Positions 1 through 7,696 of a stretch of DNA of 13,552 nt are shown piece by piece; position 1 is the stretch's first letter, and the number at the start of each line of letters is the position of its first letter. The notes beneath the pieces were generated by a model. It did no database searches. It was not told the DNA's origin and saw nothing but the letters and a program-made list of their open reading frames with translations. A program made the translations under genes and the position numbers. The stretch is from DATJFH01 sp035495815 (GTDB lineage Bacteria; Acidobacteriota; Terriglobia; Bryobacterales; Bryobacteraceae), in assembly GCA_035495815.1 (NCBI GenBank), contig DATJFH010000362.1, forward strand, positions 1 to 13,552, in the 5' to 3' direction.

Positions 1-268
1 CGGTATGGTCGGGCGAGACGGTCAGTACGTCGGCAGTCATGATCTCGCTGACCAGCGTGTCTCGGGAGGATCGGCCCTGCAAAATGACTTTGCGGGCGTA
101 ATCGCGTTCGGAGATGATCCCCACCAGGTTTCCTTCGGAGACCACCAGCAACGCTCCGATGGATTTGTCGGCCATCAGGCGGATGGCTTCTAGAACGGTC
201 GCATCCGGCTCGATCGACCAGATTTGGCAACCTTTACTTTTTACGATGGAAGCGATTGTTTCCGGCAT
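1..268 (-). CDS. CBS-domain protein (partial, C-terminus outside window)
   Basis: Reading the minus strand from the ATG at 268 gives 89 codons with no stop before the window edge, so this is an N-terminal fragment. The first half holds a classic CBS motif: a segment reading ATVLEAIRLMADKSIGALLV, then a short turn and VGIISERDYARK. The linker GRSSRETLVSEIMT leads into the start of a second CBS repeat (VLTVSPDHT). Paired CBS domains fold as a Bateman module that binds adenosyl nucleotides and usually regulates a partner domain or protein. Short stand-alone two-CBS proteins of about 140 residues are common in bacteria and this is probably one, though a C-terminal effector domain outside the window cannot be excluded. 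The start is well supported by an AGGAGGTG Shine-Dalgarno sequence 6 nt upstream. It is transcribed divergently from the pectate lyase gene. Confidence 0.9.
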   Translation of the reverse strand, partial: MPETIASIVKSKGCQIWSIEPDATVLEAIRLMADKSIGALLVVSEGNLVGIISERDYARKVILQGRSSRDTLVSEIMTADVLTVSPDHT

Positions 269-274
269 TCGCTT

Positions 275-282
275 CACCTCCT
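275..282 (-). promoter_or_regulatory. Strong ribosome binding site of the CBS-domain gene
   Basis: On the minus strand this reads AGGAGGTG, close to a perfect complement of the 16S rRNA 3' end, and lies 6 nt before the ATG at 268. It is the best Shine-Dalgarno sequence in the window and fixes the start of the CBS-domain gene. Several neighbouring genes lack any comparable site. Confidence 0.85.
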
Positions 283-309
283 GCCGTTACCTGCTTACAA
301 ACTCTCCAA

Positions 310-315
310 ATTGTA
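310..315 (-). promoter_or_regulatory. Candidate -10 element for the CBS-domain gene
   Basis: The minus strand reads TACAAT here (one mismatch to TATAAT), about 42 nt upstream of the CBS-domain start, which would give a leader of about 35 nt. A perfect TTGACA sits just upstream (323-328), but only 7 nt separates the two, far from the 16-18 nt expected of a sigma-70 promoter. Either the -10 works without this -35 or the match is chance. This is inference only. Confidence 0.3.
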
Positions 316-551
316 TCCCATCTGTCAAGTCGGGCGGCCGTCCTGTTCCCGCGGCCATCAGCCCGTGACCGAATTCGGATAGATCGGAACGGCTGCCAGC
401 GCCGGCGGAATTAGAACCAATGGCAGTGGAGGGGCCGGCGCGGACCCGGCTGAACTTCGCGCGACACCGCGTGGCCTGCGCAGATCCAGGTTGGTGGTAG
501 TATACAACCCGTAGGCGCGATGTGAGCTCTGCGGAAAGGAAACTACTTCCG

Positions 552-2228
552 ATGATCAAACGAATCTCTGCAATTTTCCTTGTAATTACCGGCGCGCTGG
601 CCGCCCAGTCCCCCTCCCGGGACGAAGTCCTGCGCGTTATGCGGAAGGCGGCCGACTTCTATCGGACCAAGGTTTCGACTGAAGGCGGTTACCACTACTA
701 CTACACGGCGGATCTGAGCTACGGCCGTTCGGAATCCGCCGAAGGTCCCACCCAGGTGGAAGTGCAGCGCGAAGCCACGCCCGTGGTTGCGTTCGCCTAT
801 CTCGACGCTTACGACGCCACCGGCGATCGTGCGTATCTCGACTACGCCCGCGCCGCGGCGCACGCGCTGGTTCGAGGCCAGCTCTGCAGCGGCGGCTGGG
901 ATTACCTGATCGAGTTCGATCCGCAAAAACGCAAGCAGTACGCGTACCGCAGCGACGATAACTGCGCCGGTAAACTCGGCGTCACCAATCTGGACGACAA
1001 CGTAACCCAGGCCGCCATGCGGGTATTGATGCGAGTGGATAAGGCGCTGAATTTCTCCGACAGCGCCGTGCATGAAGCCGCTCTTTTCGCGCTGGATAAA
1101 CTCGTGGCCGCTCAGTACCCGATCGGCGCCTGGCCGCAGCGCTTCAAGAAACAGCCGGATTTCTCAAAATTTCCGGTCAAGCGCGCCAGTTATCCGGAAT
1201 CGTGGCCGCGAAAGTGGCCCGGACCGGACTACCAGAGCCATTACACCTTCAATGACAACACCATTGCCGACGCCATCGACATGATGCTGGAAGCCGCGCG
1301 GATTTACGGCCAGCCGCGCTACCGTGAGTCCGCGATGAAAGGCGGCGAGTTCATTCTCCGGGCGCAGATGCCGGAGCCTCAGCCCGCCTGGGCTCAGCAG
1401 TATAACGCCGATATGCACCCGGCGTGGGCGCGCGTCTTCGAGCCGCCGTCGGTGACCGGCGGAGAGTCGCAGGGCATCATGCGCATCCTCATGACGATCT
1501 ACCGCGAAACCGGCGACCGGAAGTACCTCGAGCCGATTCCGCGCGCGCTCGAATACCTCAAACGCTCCGAGGTGCCAAGGGGCGACGCCGAGATTTTCCG
1601 GCGCCTCCCTTCCGGACCCGTTATGGCGCGCTTCTACGAGCTCAAGACCAACCGCCCGCTCTACATCACCAAGGGCTCGCGCGTGAATGCGGCAGGCCTC
1701 GGGAGCCGGCTGGTGGACGGCTATGAGATCAGCTATTCTCCGGACTCGGTGATCACGCATTATGGGGTGCTGACCAGCGGACGCGACCTCGCAGCCATCG
1801 AAGAGGACTACCGGAAGCTGGCGGCCGCGGACCCCAAAACGCTGCGCCGTCCCGACAAGCTGCACGGACTGTCGCCCTGGAGCGGGCGTCCACGCGCGAA
1901 AACAGCGCCGGCGGCCATGGCGGGCGACGTAAAGCAGTTGATGGAATCCATGGACGAACGCGGGGCGTGGACGAAAATGGGAACGATCGGTAAAGCCGAC
2001 AGGCTGGTGTTCACCTACGCCGCCCGGCCGATGGTGTTGAGGATCGGCCGAGGCCGTTCGGATGGATCCGCGGGTGACAGCCGGAATTCCAAAGCGCAAG
2101 TAATCGAACTCAAGGAGAACGACACGGTGGAAATCTTCGCCGGCCCGCAGCCCCCGGTGGAGAAGATGATCAGTTCGGCCGATTTCGCGAAGAATCTGAC
2201 GCTATTGGGAGAGTATGTGACGAAGTAG
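552..2228 (+). CDS. Secreted pectate lyase, polysaccharide lyase family 10-like
   Basis: This 558-residue protein starts with a signal peptide (MIKRISAIFLVITGALA, cleavage likely near residue 17-18). That feature favours the ATG at 552 over an upstream in-frame GTG at 522. Residues of roughly 25-350 match the alpha/alpha-toroid of pectic acid lyases: GGWD at 114, LDDNVTQ at 147-153, YPIGAWPQ at 189-196, YTFNDN at 231-236 and RVFEPPS at 294-300. PL10 enzymes cleave polygalacturonate by beta-elimination using Ca2+, acidic residues and a catalytic arginine. D149, D235 and R294 are my candidates from motif spacing, not from an alignment. The last 200 or so residues extend beyond the catalytic core; they contain RFYELKTNRPLYIT and YEISYSPDSVITHYG and are of unknown role. 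The protein is probably periplasmic or extracellular. Its stop lies 2 bp from that of the convergent RND gene. The family is fairly certain, the exact substrate less so. Confidence 0.82.
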   Translation: MIKRISAIFLVITGALAAQSPSRDEVLRVMRKAADFYRTKVSTEGGYHYYYTADLSYGRSESAEGPTQVEVQREATPVVAFAYLDAYDATGDRAYLDYARAAAHALVRGQLCSGGWDYLIEFDPQKRKQYAYRSDDNCAGKLGVTNLDDNVTQAAMRVLMRVDKALNFSDSAVHEAALFALDKLVAAQYPIGAWPQRFKKQPDFSKFPVKRASYPESWPRKWPGPDYQSHYTFNDNTIADAIDMMLEAARIYGQPRYRESAMKGGEFILRAQMPEPQPAWAQQYNADMHPAWARVFEPPSVTGGESQGIMRILMTIYRETGDRKYLEPIPRALEYLKRSEVPRGDAEIFRRLPSGPVMARFYELKTNRPLYITKGSRVNAAGLGSRLVDGYEISYSPDSVITHYGVLTSGRDLAAIEEDYRKLAAADPKTLRRPDKLHGLSPWSGRPRAKTAPAAMAGDVKQLMESMDERGAWTKMGTIGKADRLVFTYAARPMVLRIGRGRSDGSAGDSRNSKAQVIELKENDTVEIFAGPQPPVEKMISSADFAKNLTLLGEYVTK

Positions 2229-2230
2229 CT

Positions 2231-5200
2231 TCAGACAGCCACTTCGTGCGATTGCGTTGTGGTGGTCTTCGGGCGCCGCCACTTTGCCAGCCAGCGGCCG
2301 AAATCGTCGAAGATCGAATAGGCCACCGGCGTGACGATCAGAGTCAGCAGCAGAGACAGGCTCTGCCCGCCGATGACTACGATGGCAATCGAACGGCGCT
2401 CCTCCGCGCCCGGCCCCGTACCCAGAGCCAGAGGAGCCATGCCCGCGACCAGCGTCAGCGTGGTCATGAGAATCGGGCGAAGCCGGTCGCGGTTCGCCTG
2501 CATGATGGCTTCCATCCGCTCCATTCCTTCGCGGCGCAGCGTGTTGGTGTGGTCAATCTGCAAAATGGAGTTCTTCTTCACCACGCCGAACAGCACCAGG
2601 ATGCCCAGCGCAGAGTAGAGGTTCAGAGTGTCGTTGAAGAACCACAGCGACAGGAACCCGAAGGGTACAGCGAGCGGCAGGCTGAGCAGGATCGTAATAG
2701 GATGCACCAGGCTCTCGAACTGCGACGCCAGAATCATGTACATGAACACCACCGAGAGCAGGAAGGCCAGCAGGAATTCACCGAACGTGCGCTCCAGCTC
2801 GCGCCCGCGTCCGATCACCGTGGTCGAATAGGCGACTGGCATGTTCAGCTTCTCGGCGGCCTTAGCCATTTCGACCAGGCGGTCGGCGAGGGCGTAACCA
2901 GGGGAGATGTTCGCGCGCAGGGCCACGTTGCGCTGGCGATCCAGACCCTCGATCCGATACGCGGTGGTTCCCTCGGTCAACTTCACGACGTTGTCGAGCC
3001 GCACGAGGCCCGTTCTGGACGGTACGAACAGCTTGGCGATGGTGTCGGCGTTCCGCCGGTCCACGCCCGTCAGCCGCACTTCAACGTCGTAATCGTCGGC
3101 CAGCTTCTCATCCCGGAAACGGGAGACTTCATCGTCGCCGCCGACCATGATGCGCAGGGAATCGGCGATATCGGAGGCGTCGACGCCCAGATCGGCCGCC
3201 CGGTCGCGGTCGATGGCGACCCTTAACTCGGGCTTGTTCAGCCGCAGAGTGGTGTCGATATCGACCAGCCCGGGAATCTGCCCGGCGGCCTGGCGCAACT
3301 GTTCGCTGTAGCGGTTGAGCGCCAGCAGATCCGGCCCCCGGATGGAGAAATCGATGTCCACCGGAGCCGAGCCCTGGTTGAGCGTCATCACGTTGCGGAC
3401 GGAAACGCGCAGGTCGGGGTATTTTTTCACCCGCTGCCGGATGGCCTGCATGACGTCCTTCTGAGAATAGATGCCGCGAAAGGCTTCGAGCGGTTTGCCC
3501 TCGAGCGTCTTGCGCCACAGCCGCGTCGGCGAGAAGGACCGGTCCTCGATATCGGTGATGCGAATGAAGCCGGTGGAAATATTCACCACACCCAGATAGC
3601 TGCCGCCGGTCGACCACAGCACATGCTGCACGCCGGGCAACGAAAACAGGTCCTTGTCGAGCCGGGCCAGCATGTCATCCATGCTTGCCAGGCTGGCGGC
3701 CTCCGATCCGAAGACCGACATTTCGAACTCGCTCTCGTCCACGTTGGTCGGGACGTATTCCTGGCGCACCATCTTGTACAGCGGCGCGGAGGACGCCATT
3801 ACCAGGAGGGCGCAAAAAGAGACTGTCCACCGGTGGCGCATGGACCAGCCGAGCAGCCCCGTATAAGCGCGGTCGATCACTCCGTAAAATCCACTGCGGG
3901 AATCGCCGTGACCGGCGCTGTGCTGGCTCAGGCTCAGCATGCGGGAGCTCATCATCGGGGTGAGGCTGAAACTCACCAGCAGCGATACCATGATGGCCAC
4001 GGCCGCGGTCACGCCGAAGCTGTAAAGAAAGCGTCCCGAAACGCTCGACATGAAGGACACCGGAAGGAATATGACCACCAGGCTGAGCGTGGTCGCCATC
4101 ACCGCCAGTCCGATATCGCGGGTGGCCAGGACGGCCGCCTGACGCGGCGGAATCTTCTTCTCCTCGATGTACCGGAAGATGTTCTCCAGCACCACGATGG
4201 CGTCGTCGATGACGACCCCCACCATCAGGACCAGCGCCAGCATGGTGATGTTGTTCAGCGTGAAATTGAGCGCCCGCATCATGCCGAAGGCGGAAATGAT
4301 CGACGCGGGAATGGCCACGGCGGAGATGACCGTCGCCCGCCAGTTGCGCATGAACAGCATCACCACCAGCGAAGCCAGGATGCTGCCCAGGATCAAATGC
4401 AGCTGCACTTCATGGAACGCCGCCTCGATGTAGCGGGACTGGTCCTGCACGACGTCCACTGTCACGCCGGGCGGCAGCACCTTGCGTATCCGGTCGAGCC
4501 GGGCTTTTACGCCCCTGATCACCTCGATCGAGTTCGCCCCGGACTGGCGCTGCACCTGCAGTGTGACGGCCGGTTTGCCGTCATAGCGGGCCGATGTGCG
4601 CTGTTCCTTGTGCCCGTCCTCGGCATAGCCGATGTCGCGAACGCGCACGGGCGTGTTGCCGATGGTGGCGACGACAAGGTCGTTGAACTGCCGCGGATCG
4701 GGGAAGCGGCTCATCGTCCGCAGCACCAGCTCCCGGCGGCCCTCATCGACCCGGCCGCCGGGAATATCCGAGTTCTGCCGCGCCACGGCGTCGCGCACCT
4801 TCAGGATGGGGATCTTGTACGCCGCCAGGCGGTCGGCGTCCACCCAAACGTTGATGGCGCGCTTCTGCCCTCCCAGCGCCTGCACCAGACCGACCCCGCT
4901 GACGGATTCGATGGAATCCCGCACGTCCCGGTCGGCGATCTCGAACAGCTCGCGCGGGGTCTTGTTTCCGGCTACGACAAGGCTGATGACAGGAGATGAA
5001 TCTGTGTCGAGCTTCTTGATCAGCGGCGGCTTGGCATCCCTGGGGAGCAGGCTGATCACTCCCGCCACGGCGTCGCGTACGTCCTGGGCGGCCACGTCGA
5101 TGTCGCGCTTGAGAGTAAACGTAATCGTCAGGATGGACTGGCTGTCGGTGGATGTGGAGCGGATGTTCTCGATGCCCTCGACGGTGGCGACGGCGTCTTC

Positions 5201-5404
5201 GATGCGCCGCGTAATGGTGCTCTCCATCTCCTCCGGCGAAGCGCCGGGGAGCACCGTCCGCACGCTGATGATCGGCAGGTCGACGTTGGGGAAGCGGTCA
5301 ATCCCGAGCTTGGTGTAGGAAACGCCGCCCACCACTACCAACGCCATGATGAGCATCACGGCGAAGATCGGGCGGGCGATGCAGACTTCTGCCAGCTTTT
5401 GCAT
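2231..5404 (-). CDS. RND multidrug efflux transporter, HAE1/AcrB-like inner-membrane pump
   Basis: This 1057-residue protein has the full length and architecture of the hydrophobe/amphiphile efflux RND family. The first membrane helix is at about residues 11-31 (RPIFAVMLIMALVVVGG), followed by a large periplasmic porter domain beginning YTKLGIDRFPNVDLP, a central helix bundle, a second periplasmic loop and a C-terminal helix bundle. The proton-relay aspartate pair of helix 4 is present in GVVIDDAIVVLENI (D400-D401). The relay lysine of helix 10 lies in GVVKKNSIL (K944), matching D407/D408 and K940 of AcrB. The relay residues and an intact frame indicate a working proton-drug antiporter rather than a heavy-metal CusA type. 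It follows its membrane-fusion partner by 6 bp and has no clear Shine-Dalgarno sequence, so translational coupling is likely. Substrates cannot be inferred. Confidence 0.93.
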   Translation of the reverse strand: MQKLAEVCIARPIFAVMLIMALVVVGGVSYTKLGIDRFPNVDLPIISVRTVLPGASPEEMESTITRRIEDAVATVEGIENIRSTSTDSQSILTITFTLKRDIDVAAQDVRDAVAGVISLLPRDAKPPLIKKLDTDSSPVISLVVAGNKTPRELFEIADRDVRDSIESVSGVGLVQALGGQKRAINVWVDADRLAAYKIPILKVRDAVARQNSDIPGGRVDEGRRELVLRTMSRFPDPRQFNDLVVATIGNTPVRVRDIGYAEDGHKEQRTSARYDGKPAVTLQVQRQSGANSIEVIRGVKARLDRIRKVLPPGVTVDVVQDQSRYIEAAFHEVQLHLILGSILASLVVMLFMRNWRATVISAVAIPASIISAFGMMRALNFTLNNITMLALVLMVGVVIDDAIVVLENIFRYIEEKKIPPRQAAVLATRDIGLAVMATTLSLVVIFLPVSFMSSVSGRFLYSFGVTAAVAIMVSLLVSFSLTPMMSSRMLSLSQHSAGHGDSRSGFYGVIDRAYTGLLGWSMRHRWTVSFCALLVMASSAPLYKMVRQEYVPTNVDESEFEMSVFGSEAASLASMDDMLARLDKDLFSLPGVQHVLWSTGGSYLGVVNISTGFIRITDIEDRSFSPTRLWRKTLEGKPLEAFRGIYSQKDVMQAIRQRVKKYPDLRVSVRNVMTLNQGSAPVDIDFSIRGPDLLALNRYSEQLRQAAGQIPGLVDIDTTLRLNKPELRVAIDRDRAADLGVDASDIADSLRIMVGGDDEVSRFRDEKLADDYDVEVRLTGVDRRNADTIAKLFVPSRTGLVRLDNVVKLTEGTTAYRIEGLDRQRNVALRANISPGYALADRLVEMAKAAEKLNMPVAYSTTVIGRGRELERTFGEFLLAFLLSVVFMYMILASQFESLVHPITILLSLPLAVPFGFLSLWFFNDTLNLYSALGILVLFGVVKKNSILQIDHTNTLRREGMERMEAIMQANRDRLRPILMTTLTLVAGMAPLALGTGPGAEERRSIAIVVIGGQSLSLLLTLIVTPVAYSIFDDFGRWLAKWRRPKTTTTQSHEVAV

Positions 5405-5410
5405 ACCGGT

Positions 5411-6619
5411 CTACTTTGGGGATACCTCGACCGGTTGACCGGCGGAGAGCCGGTCGCTCGGGTCGGCGATTACCAGGTCGCCGGGCTTGACGCCGGAGAC
5501 GATTTCGAAGCGGTCGCCTTCGAGGCGCCGACCCAGCCTGACGATGCGCTCGGCCACCGCCTTGTTCTCCACGACAAGAACCCGGTCCACACCCGCGAAA
5601 TTCAGAACCGAGTTGACGGGGACGGTGATTCCGCGGGCGTTCGGGTCCACGGTCACGATGCCCTGGGCGAACGATCCGGCGCGCAGCATATTGTCCTCAT
5701 TGGGTATTCTGCCTTCGATGAGCAGGGACCGGTTCTGCGCTTCAAGAGAAGGGCTGATTCGCACGACGGCGCCGGTGTGGGTGACCGTCGAACCCTCCAG
5801 GCGCACATCGATTCGCTGGCCGGGCCGGACCTTCACCGCCAGCCGCTCCGGTATCTCCAGGCGCAGGCGCAGGGGAGACTGGCGGACCAGCATCACGACC
5901 GGCGCATTTACTGCCAGGAATTCGCCCACGGTGGCCTGCCGCCGGGTGATCGCTCCGTGGAACGGCGCCCGGATGACGGTGTCCGAAAGCTGTTGCCGGG
6001 CCAGAGACACGGCTGCGCGCCGCTCGAGCAGCTGAGCCTGGGACTGATAGACGTCTTCGATGGCTGCCTGATAGCGCGCTTCGGCCGCCTGCAGCGCGAC
6101 CCCGGCGCGCTGGAAATCGACGTTCGAGACCACCCCCTGCCGGAACAGCTGGGTGCTGTTGGCGTGGAGCAGGCGCGCTTCCTTCAGGCCGGCCGCGGCC
6201 TGACGGACGGTTGCCGTATTGACGGGATCCACTTTGTCGTCCGAGCCGGAGGAAAGACCCAATCGCGCGCGAGTCTGGTCCACCAGGGCTTCGGCCTGGC
6301 GGACCCGGAACGTGTAGTCATCCTGTTCCAGTTCGGCCAAGACCTGACCCTGTTCGACGACGCTACCCAGATCGACGAGCAGCTTCTCCACGCGTCCGGG
6401 AACCTTCGCGCTGATGGTGGCAATGTCCTCCGCCGAGAGCTCGCCGGTGGCGGAAATGATTTCGGGAATGCTTTCGAGCGAGGCGGTCCGGACGCGAACC
6501 GGAACGGGCTTTCCTTCGTTCTTCGCGGCCACCGTCGGCTCCGAGTATGGACCGGTGCATCCGGCGAGCATGAGCAAGGCTGGAAAAAGGAGCGAGCGCA
6601 GACCCATCGATGCGTTCAT
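5411..6619 (-). CDS. RND efflux membrane-fusion (periplasmic adaptor) lipoprotein
   Basis: From the ATG at 6619 this gives 402 residues. The N-terminus is a lipoprotein signal, LLMLAGC, with the lipidated cysteine at residue 21, so the protein should be anchored by lipid in the periplasm. It has the usual HlyD/AcrA order: the first half of a lipoyl domain (ISAKVPGRVEKLLVDLGSVV), a long alpha-helical hairpin rich in Gln, Ala, Glu and Arg, the second lipoyl half (VIRAPFHGAITRRQATVGEF), then beta-barrel and membrane-proximal domains ending in VIADPSDRLSAGQPVEV. It bridges the RND pump encoded 6 bp downstream to an outer-membrane channel. An alternative ATG at 6607 would remove four residues and keep the lipobox; neither start has a strong Shine-Dalgarno sequence. 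The open frame continues upstream over the DUF3592-like gene, but that extension lacks family character. Confidence 0.9.
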   Translation of the reverse strand: MNASMGLRSLLFPALLMLAGCTGPYSEPTVAAKNEGKPVPVRVRTASLESIPEIISATGELSAEDIATISAKVPGRVEKLLVDLGSVVEQGQVLAELEQDDYTFRVRQAEALVDQTRARLGLSSGSDDKVDPVNTATVRQAAAGLKEARLLHANSTQLFRQGVVSNVDFQRAGVALQAAEARYQAAIEDVYQSQAQLLERRAAVSLARQQLSDTVIRAPFHGAITRRQATVGEFLAVNAPVVMLVRQSPLRLRLEIPERLAVKVRPGQRIDVRLEGSTVTHTGAVVRISPSLEAQNRSLLIEGRIPNEDNMLRAGSFAQGIVTVDPNARGITVPVNSVLNFAGVDRVLVVENKAVAERIVRLGRRLEGDRFEIVSGVKPGDLVIADPSDRLSAGQPVEVSPK

Positions 6620-6648
6620 TTTCGCACATTTCGGCGTTTGACCCGCCG

Positions 6649-7125
6649 TTAGGGACGCATGCCGTAGATGTCGGCTTCCGCGAATTCGGGATCGGAGGGA
6701 TGGATGTAGGCGGCGATCTCGTCGCCGGTCTTCCAATGCGTCGCGTCTACGGCCGAGAGAGAAGGCGATTGAGCGCGGCGCCGCTTGCCGTCCGGTCCGG
6801 GCCAGCTCCACTCCACTCGATAGAGAAGCCGCCCGTTCAGTCGCTCGTTCGAGGGCACGATCTCCTCGACGCGGCCCACCACGTAGCGTCCCCGGCTGAT
6901 AGCGGTTACCGCCCGGCGAGCCCGGTGGAGCTGTCGGCCGGCGAAAATGCCGCCGGGAACCAGAAAGCAAAGCGCCAGTAACACCATGCCCAGGGTCAAC
7001 CAGCGTTCCGAGGAAACCGGCTGCCAATCCACGGATAGGGTAATCGCCAGCACGCCCAGCCCCACCGCCATGAAGATCCAGCCGAACCAGAAGAGGAAGT
7101 TCGCGCGGAGATAGCGGAACAACAT
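6649..7125 (-). CDS. DUF3592-like small membrane protein
   Basis: This 158-residue protein has two hydrophobic segments near the N-terminus (about residues 10-32, FLFWFGWIFMAVGLGVLAI, and 42-63, WLTLGMVLLALCFLVPGGIF). A soluble domain follows, with GRVEEIVPSNER, LYRVEWSWPGPDGK and GDEIAAYIHPSDPEFAEADI. The pattern of two helices and a small beta-rich domain ending in a 'V.Y.P.DP..A' type motif resembles DUF3592 proteins, whose function is unknown to me. It starts 6 bp after the stop of the thioredoxin-like gene and ends 29 bp before the membrane-fusion gene, so it is probably co-transcribed with the pump. A role in the envelope is inferred from its helices and position only. Confidence 0.75.
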   Translation of the reverse strand: MLFRYLRANFLFWFGWIFMAVGLGVLAITLSVDWQPVSSERWLTLGMVLLALCFLVPGGIFAGRQLHRARRAVTAISRGRYVVGRVEEIVPSNERLNGRLLYRVEWSWPGPDGKRRRAQSPSLSAVDATHWKTGDEIAAYIHPSDPEFAEADIYGMRP

Positions 7126-7131
7126 TGCGGC

Positions 7132-7653
7132 TTACTTCTTGGGACTCCCGCCGGCGAGCATTTTATCGATTTCAGCGAACAGGCCTTTGCCCTCGAAAAT
7201 TCCGATATTGGCCGCCGAGAAGCCAAAATCATTGCGGATCATGCCGGAGCCGTCGATGAGAAACACGTGAGGGATGGCGATGTTGGGACTGGTGGGCTTC
7301 AAATAGGAGAACGCCACTTGTCCGCAATCGAACAGTATCGGCGACTTGACCATATTTTTCGCAATGTAGCCGGCGACGCCTTTCTGGTCGCTGGGCGGAT
7401 TGACGATGGAGAGGATGGCAATCCTGTCGCCGTAGCGAATGCGGGCCTGTTCGAGGATGGCGCTGAACTTGATGCAGTGGTCGCAGGTGACCTGCATGAA
7501 GTCCACGATCAGGACCTTGCCGCGGAAATCGGCCGGATCGTGCTGTTTCCCGGTTGAATCGGGGAGCGAGAAGCCCGGGGCGCGCCGTCCGGAGAGTTCT
7601 CCCGCGCCGAAAAGGCACACGGCCGACACGACAAGAAGACACAGGACACGCAT
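7132..7653 (-). CDS. Secreted thioredoxin-like (TlpA/AhpC-TSA type) thiol-disulfide protein
   Basis: This 173-residue protein has a signal peptide (MRVLCLLVVSAVCLFGAG) followed by a thioredoxin fold of the TlpA/AhpC-TSA kind. The fold opens with RRAPGFSLPDSTGKQHDPAD and a strand VLIVDFMQVTC. The active-site CxxC is CDHC (C57 and C60), and the expected cis-proline is P127 in IAIPHVFLID. A further cysteine, C109 in LFDCGQ, could act as a third redox residue. Such proteins reduce or oxidise cysteine thiols in the periplasm, for example in cytochrome c maturation or protein repair. It is the first gene of a four-gene minus-strand block leading into an RND pump, which is not a usual partner. No Shine-Dalgarno sequence precedes the ATG; GTTAAT (7662-7667) lies 8 nt upstream and could be the -10 of a leaderless transcript. 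Confidence 0.87.
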   Translation of the reverse strand: MRVLCLLVVSAVCLFGAGELSGRRAPGFSLPDSTGKQHDPADFRGKVLIVDFMQVTCDHCIKFSAILEQARIRYGDRIAILSIVNPPSDQKGVAGYIAKNMVKSPILFDCGQVAFSYLKPTSPNIAIPHVFLIDGSGMIRNDFGFSAANIGIFEGKGLFAEIDKMLAGGSPKK

Positions 7654-7696
7654 AAAAATACATTAACAGAATGCGCGCCGTTTTCCGCGCGGGGCG

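Larger units (their letters stand above)
269..551. other. Divergent intergenic region between CBS and pectate lyase genes
   Basis: These 283 bp separate two divergently transcribed genes and should hold promoters for both. Besides the Shine-Dalgarno and -10 candidates for the CBS gene, the plus strand has TATACA at 501-506 about 46 nt before the pectate lyase ATG. It is a possible -10, but no convincing -35 precedes it. GGAAAGGA at 533-540 is the likely Shine-Dalgarno region of the pectate lyase, at a rather long spacing of 11 nt. The open frames crossing this interval have no recognisable protein character. No tRNA, inverted-repeat operator or riboswitch fold was recognised. Confidence 0.6.

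Noticed and set aside
323..328. Perfect TTGACA on the minus strand upstream of the CBS gene as part of a sigma-70 promoter
   Set aside because: The best -10 is only 7 nt away, and no acceptable -10 exists at 16-18 nt.
1164..2099. Open frame of 311 codons on the minus strand, opposite the pectate lyase
   Set aside because: Antisense shadow; composition unlike a real protein.
2246..3226. Open frame of 326 codons on the plus strand, opposite the RND C-terminus
   Set aside because: Same antisense composition, no recognisable motif, and complete overlap with a certain gene.
3623..4999. Open frame of 458 codons on the plus strand, opposite the RND gene
   Set aside because: It is rich in His, Arg, Gln and Asp with no domain character, typical of the antisense of a GC-rich membrane protein gene.
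5399..6652. Open frame of 417 codons on the plus strand, opposite the membrane-fusion gene
   Set aside because: It is the mirror of a well-supported coding frame and has no signal, domain or ribosome site.
6620..7027. Upstream extension of the membrane-fusion gene to 7027
   Set aside because: It overlaps the DUF3592-like gene, and the lipoprotein signal fits only the start near 6619.
7673..7690. GCGCG/CGCGC inverted repeat as a terminator after the 76-residue gene
   Set aside because: Only 5 bp with an 8-nt loop and no following T run, in a GC-rich background where such repeats arise by chance.
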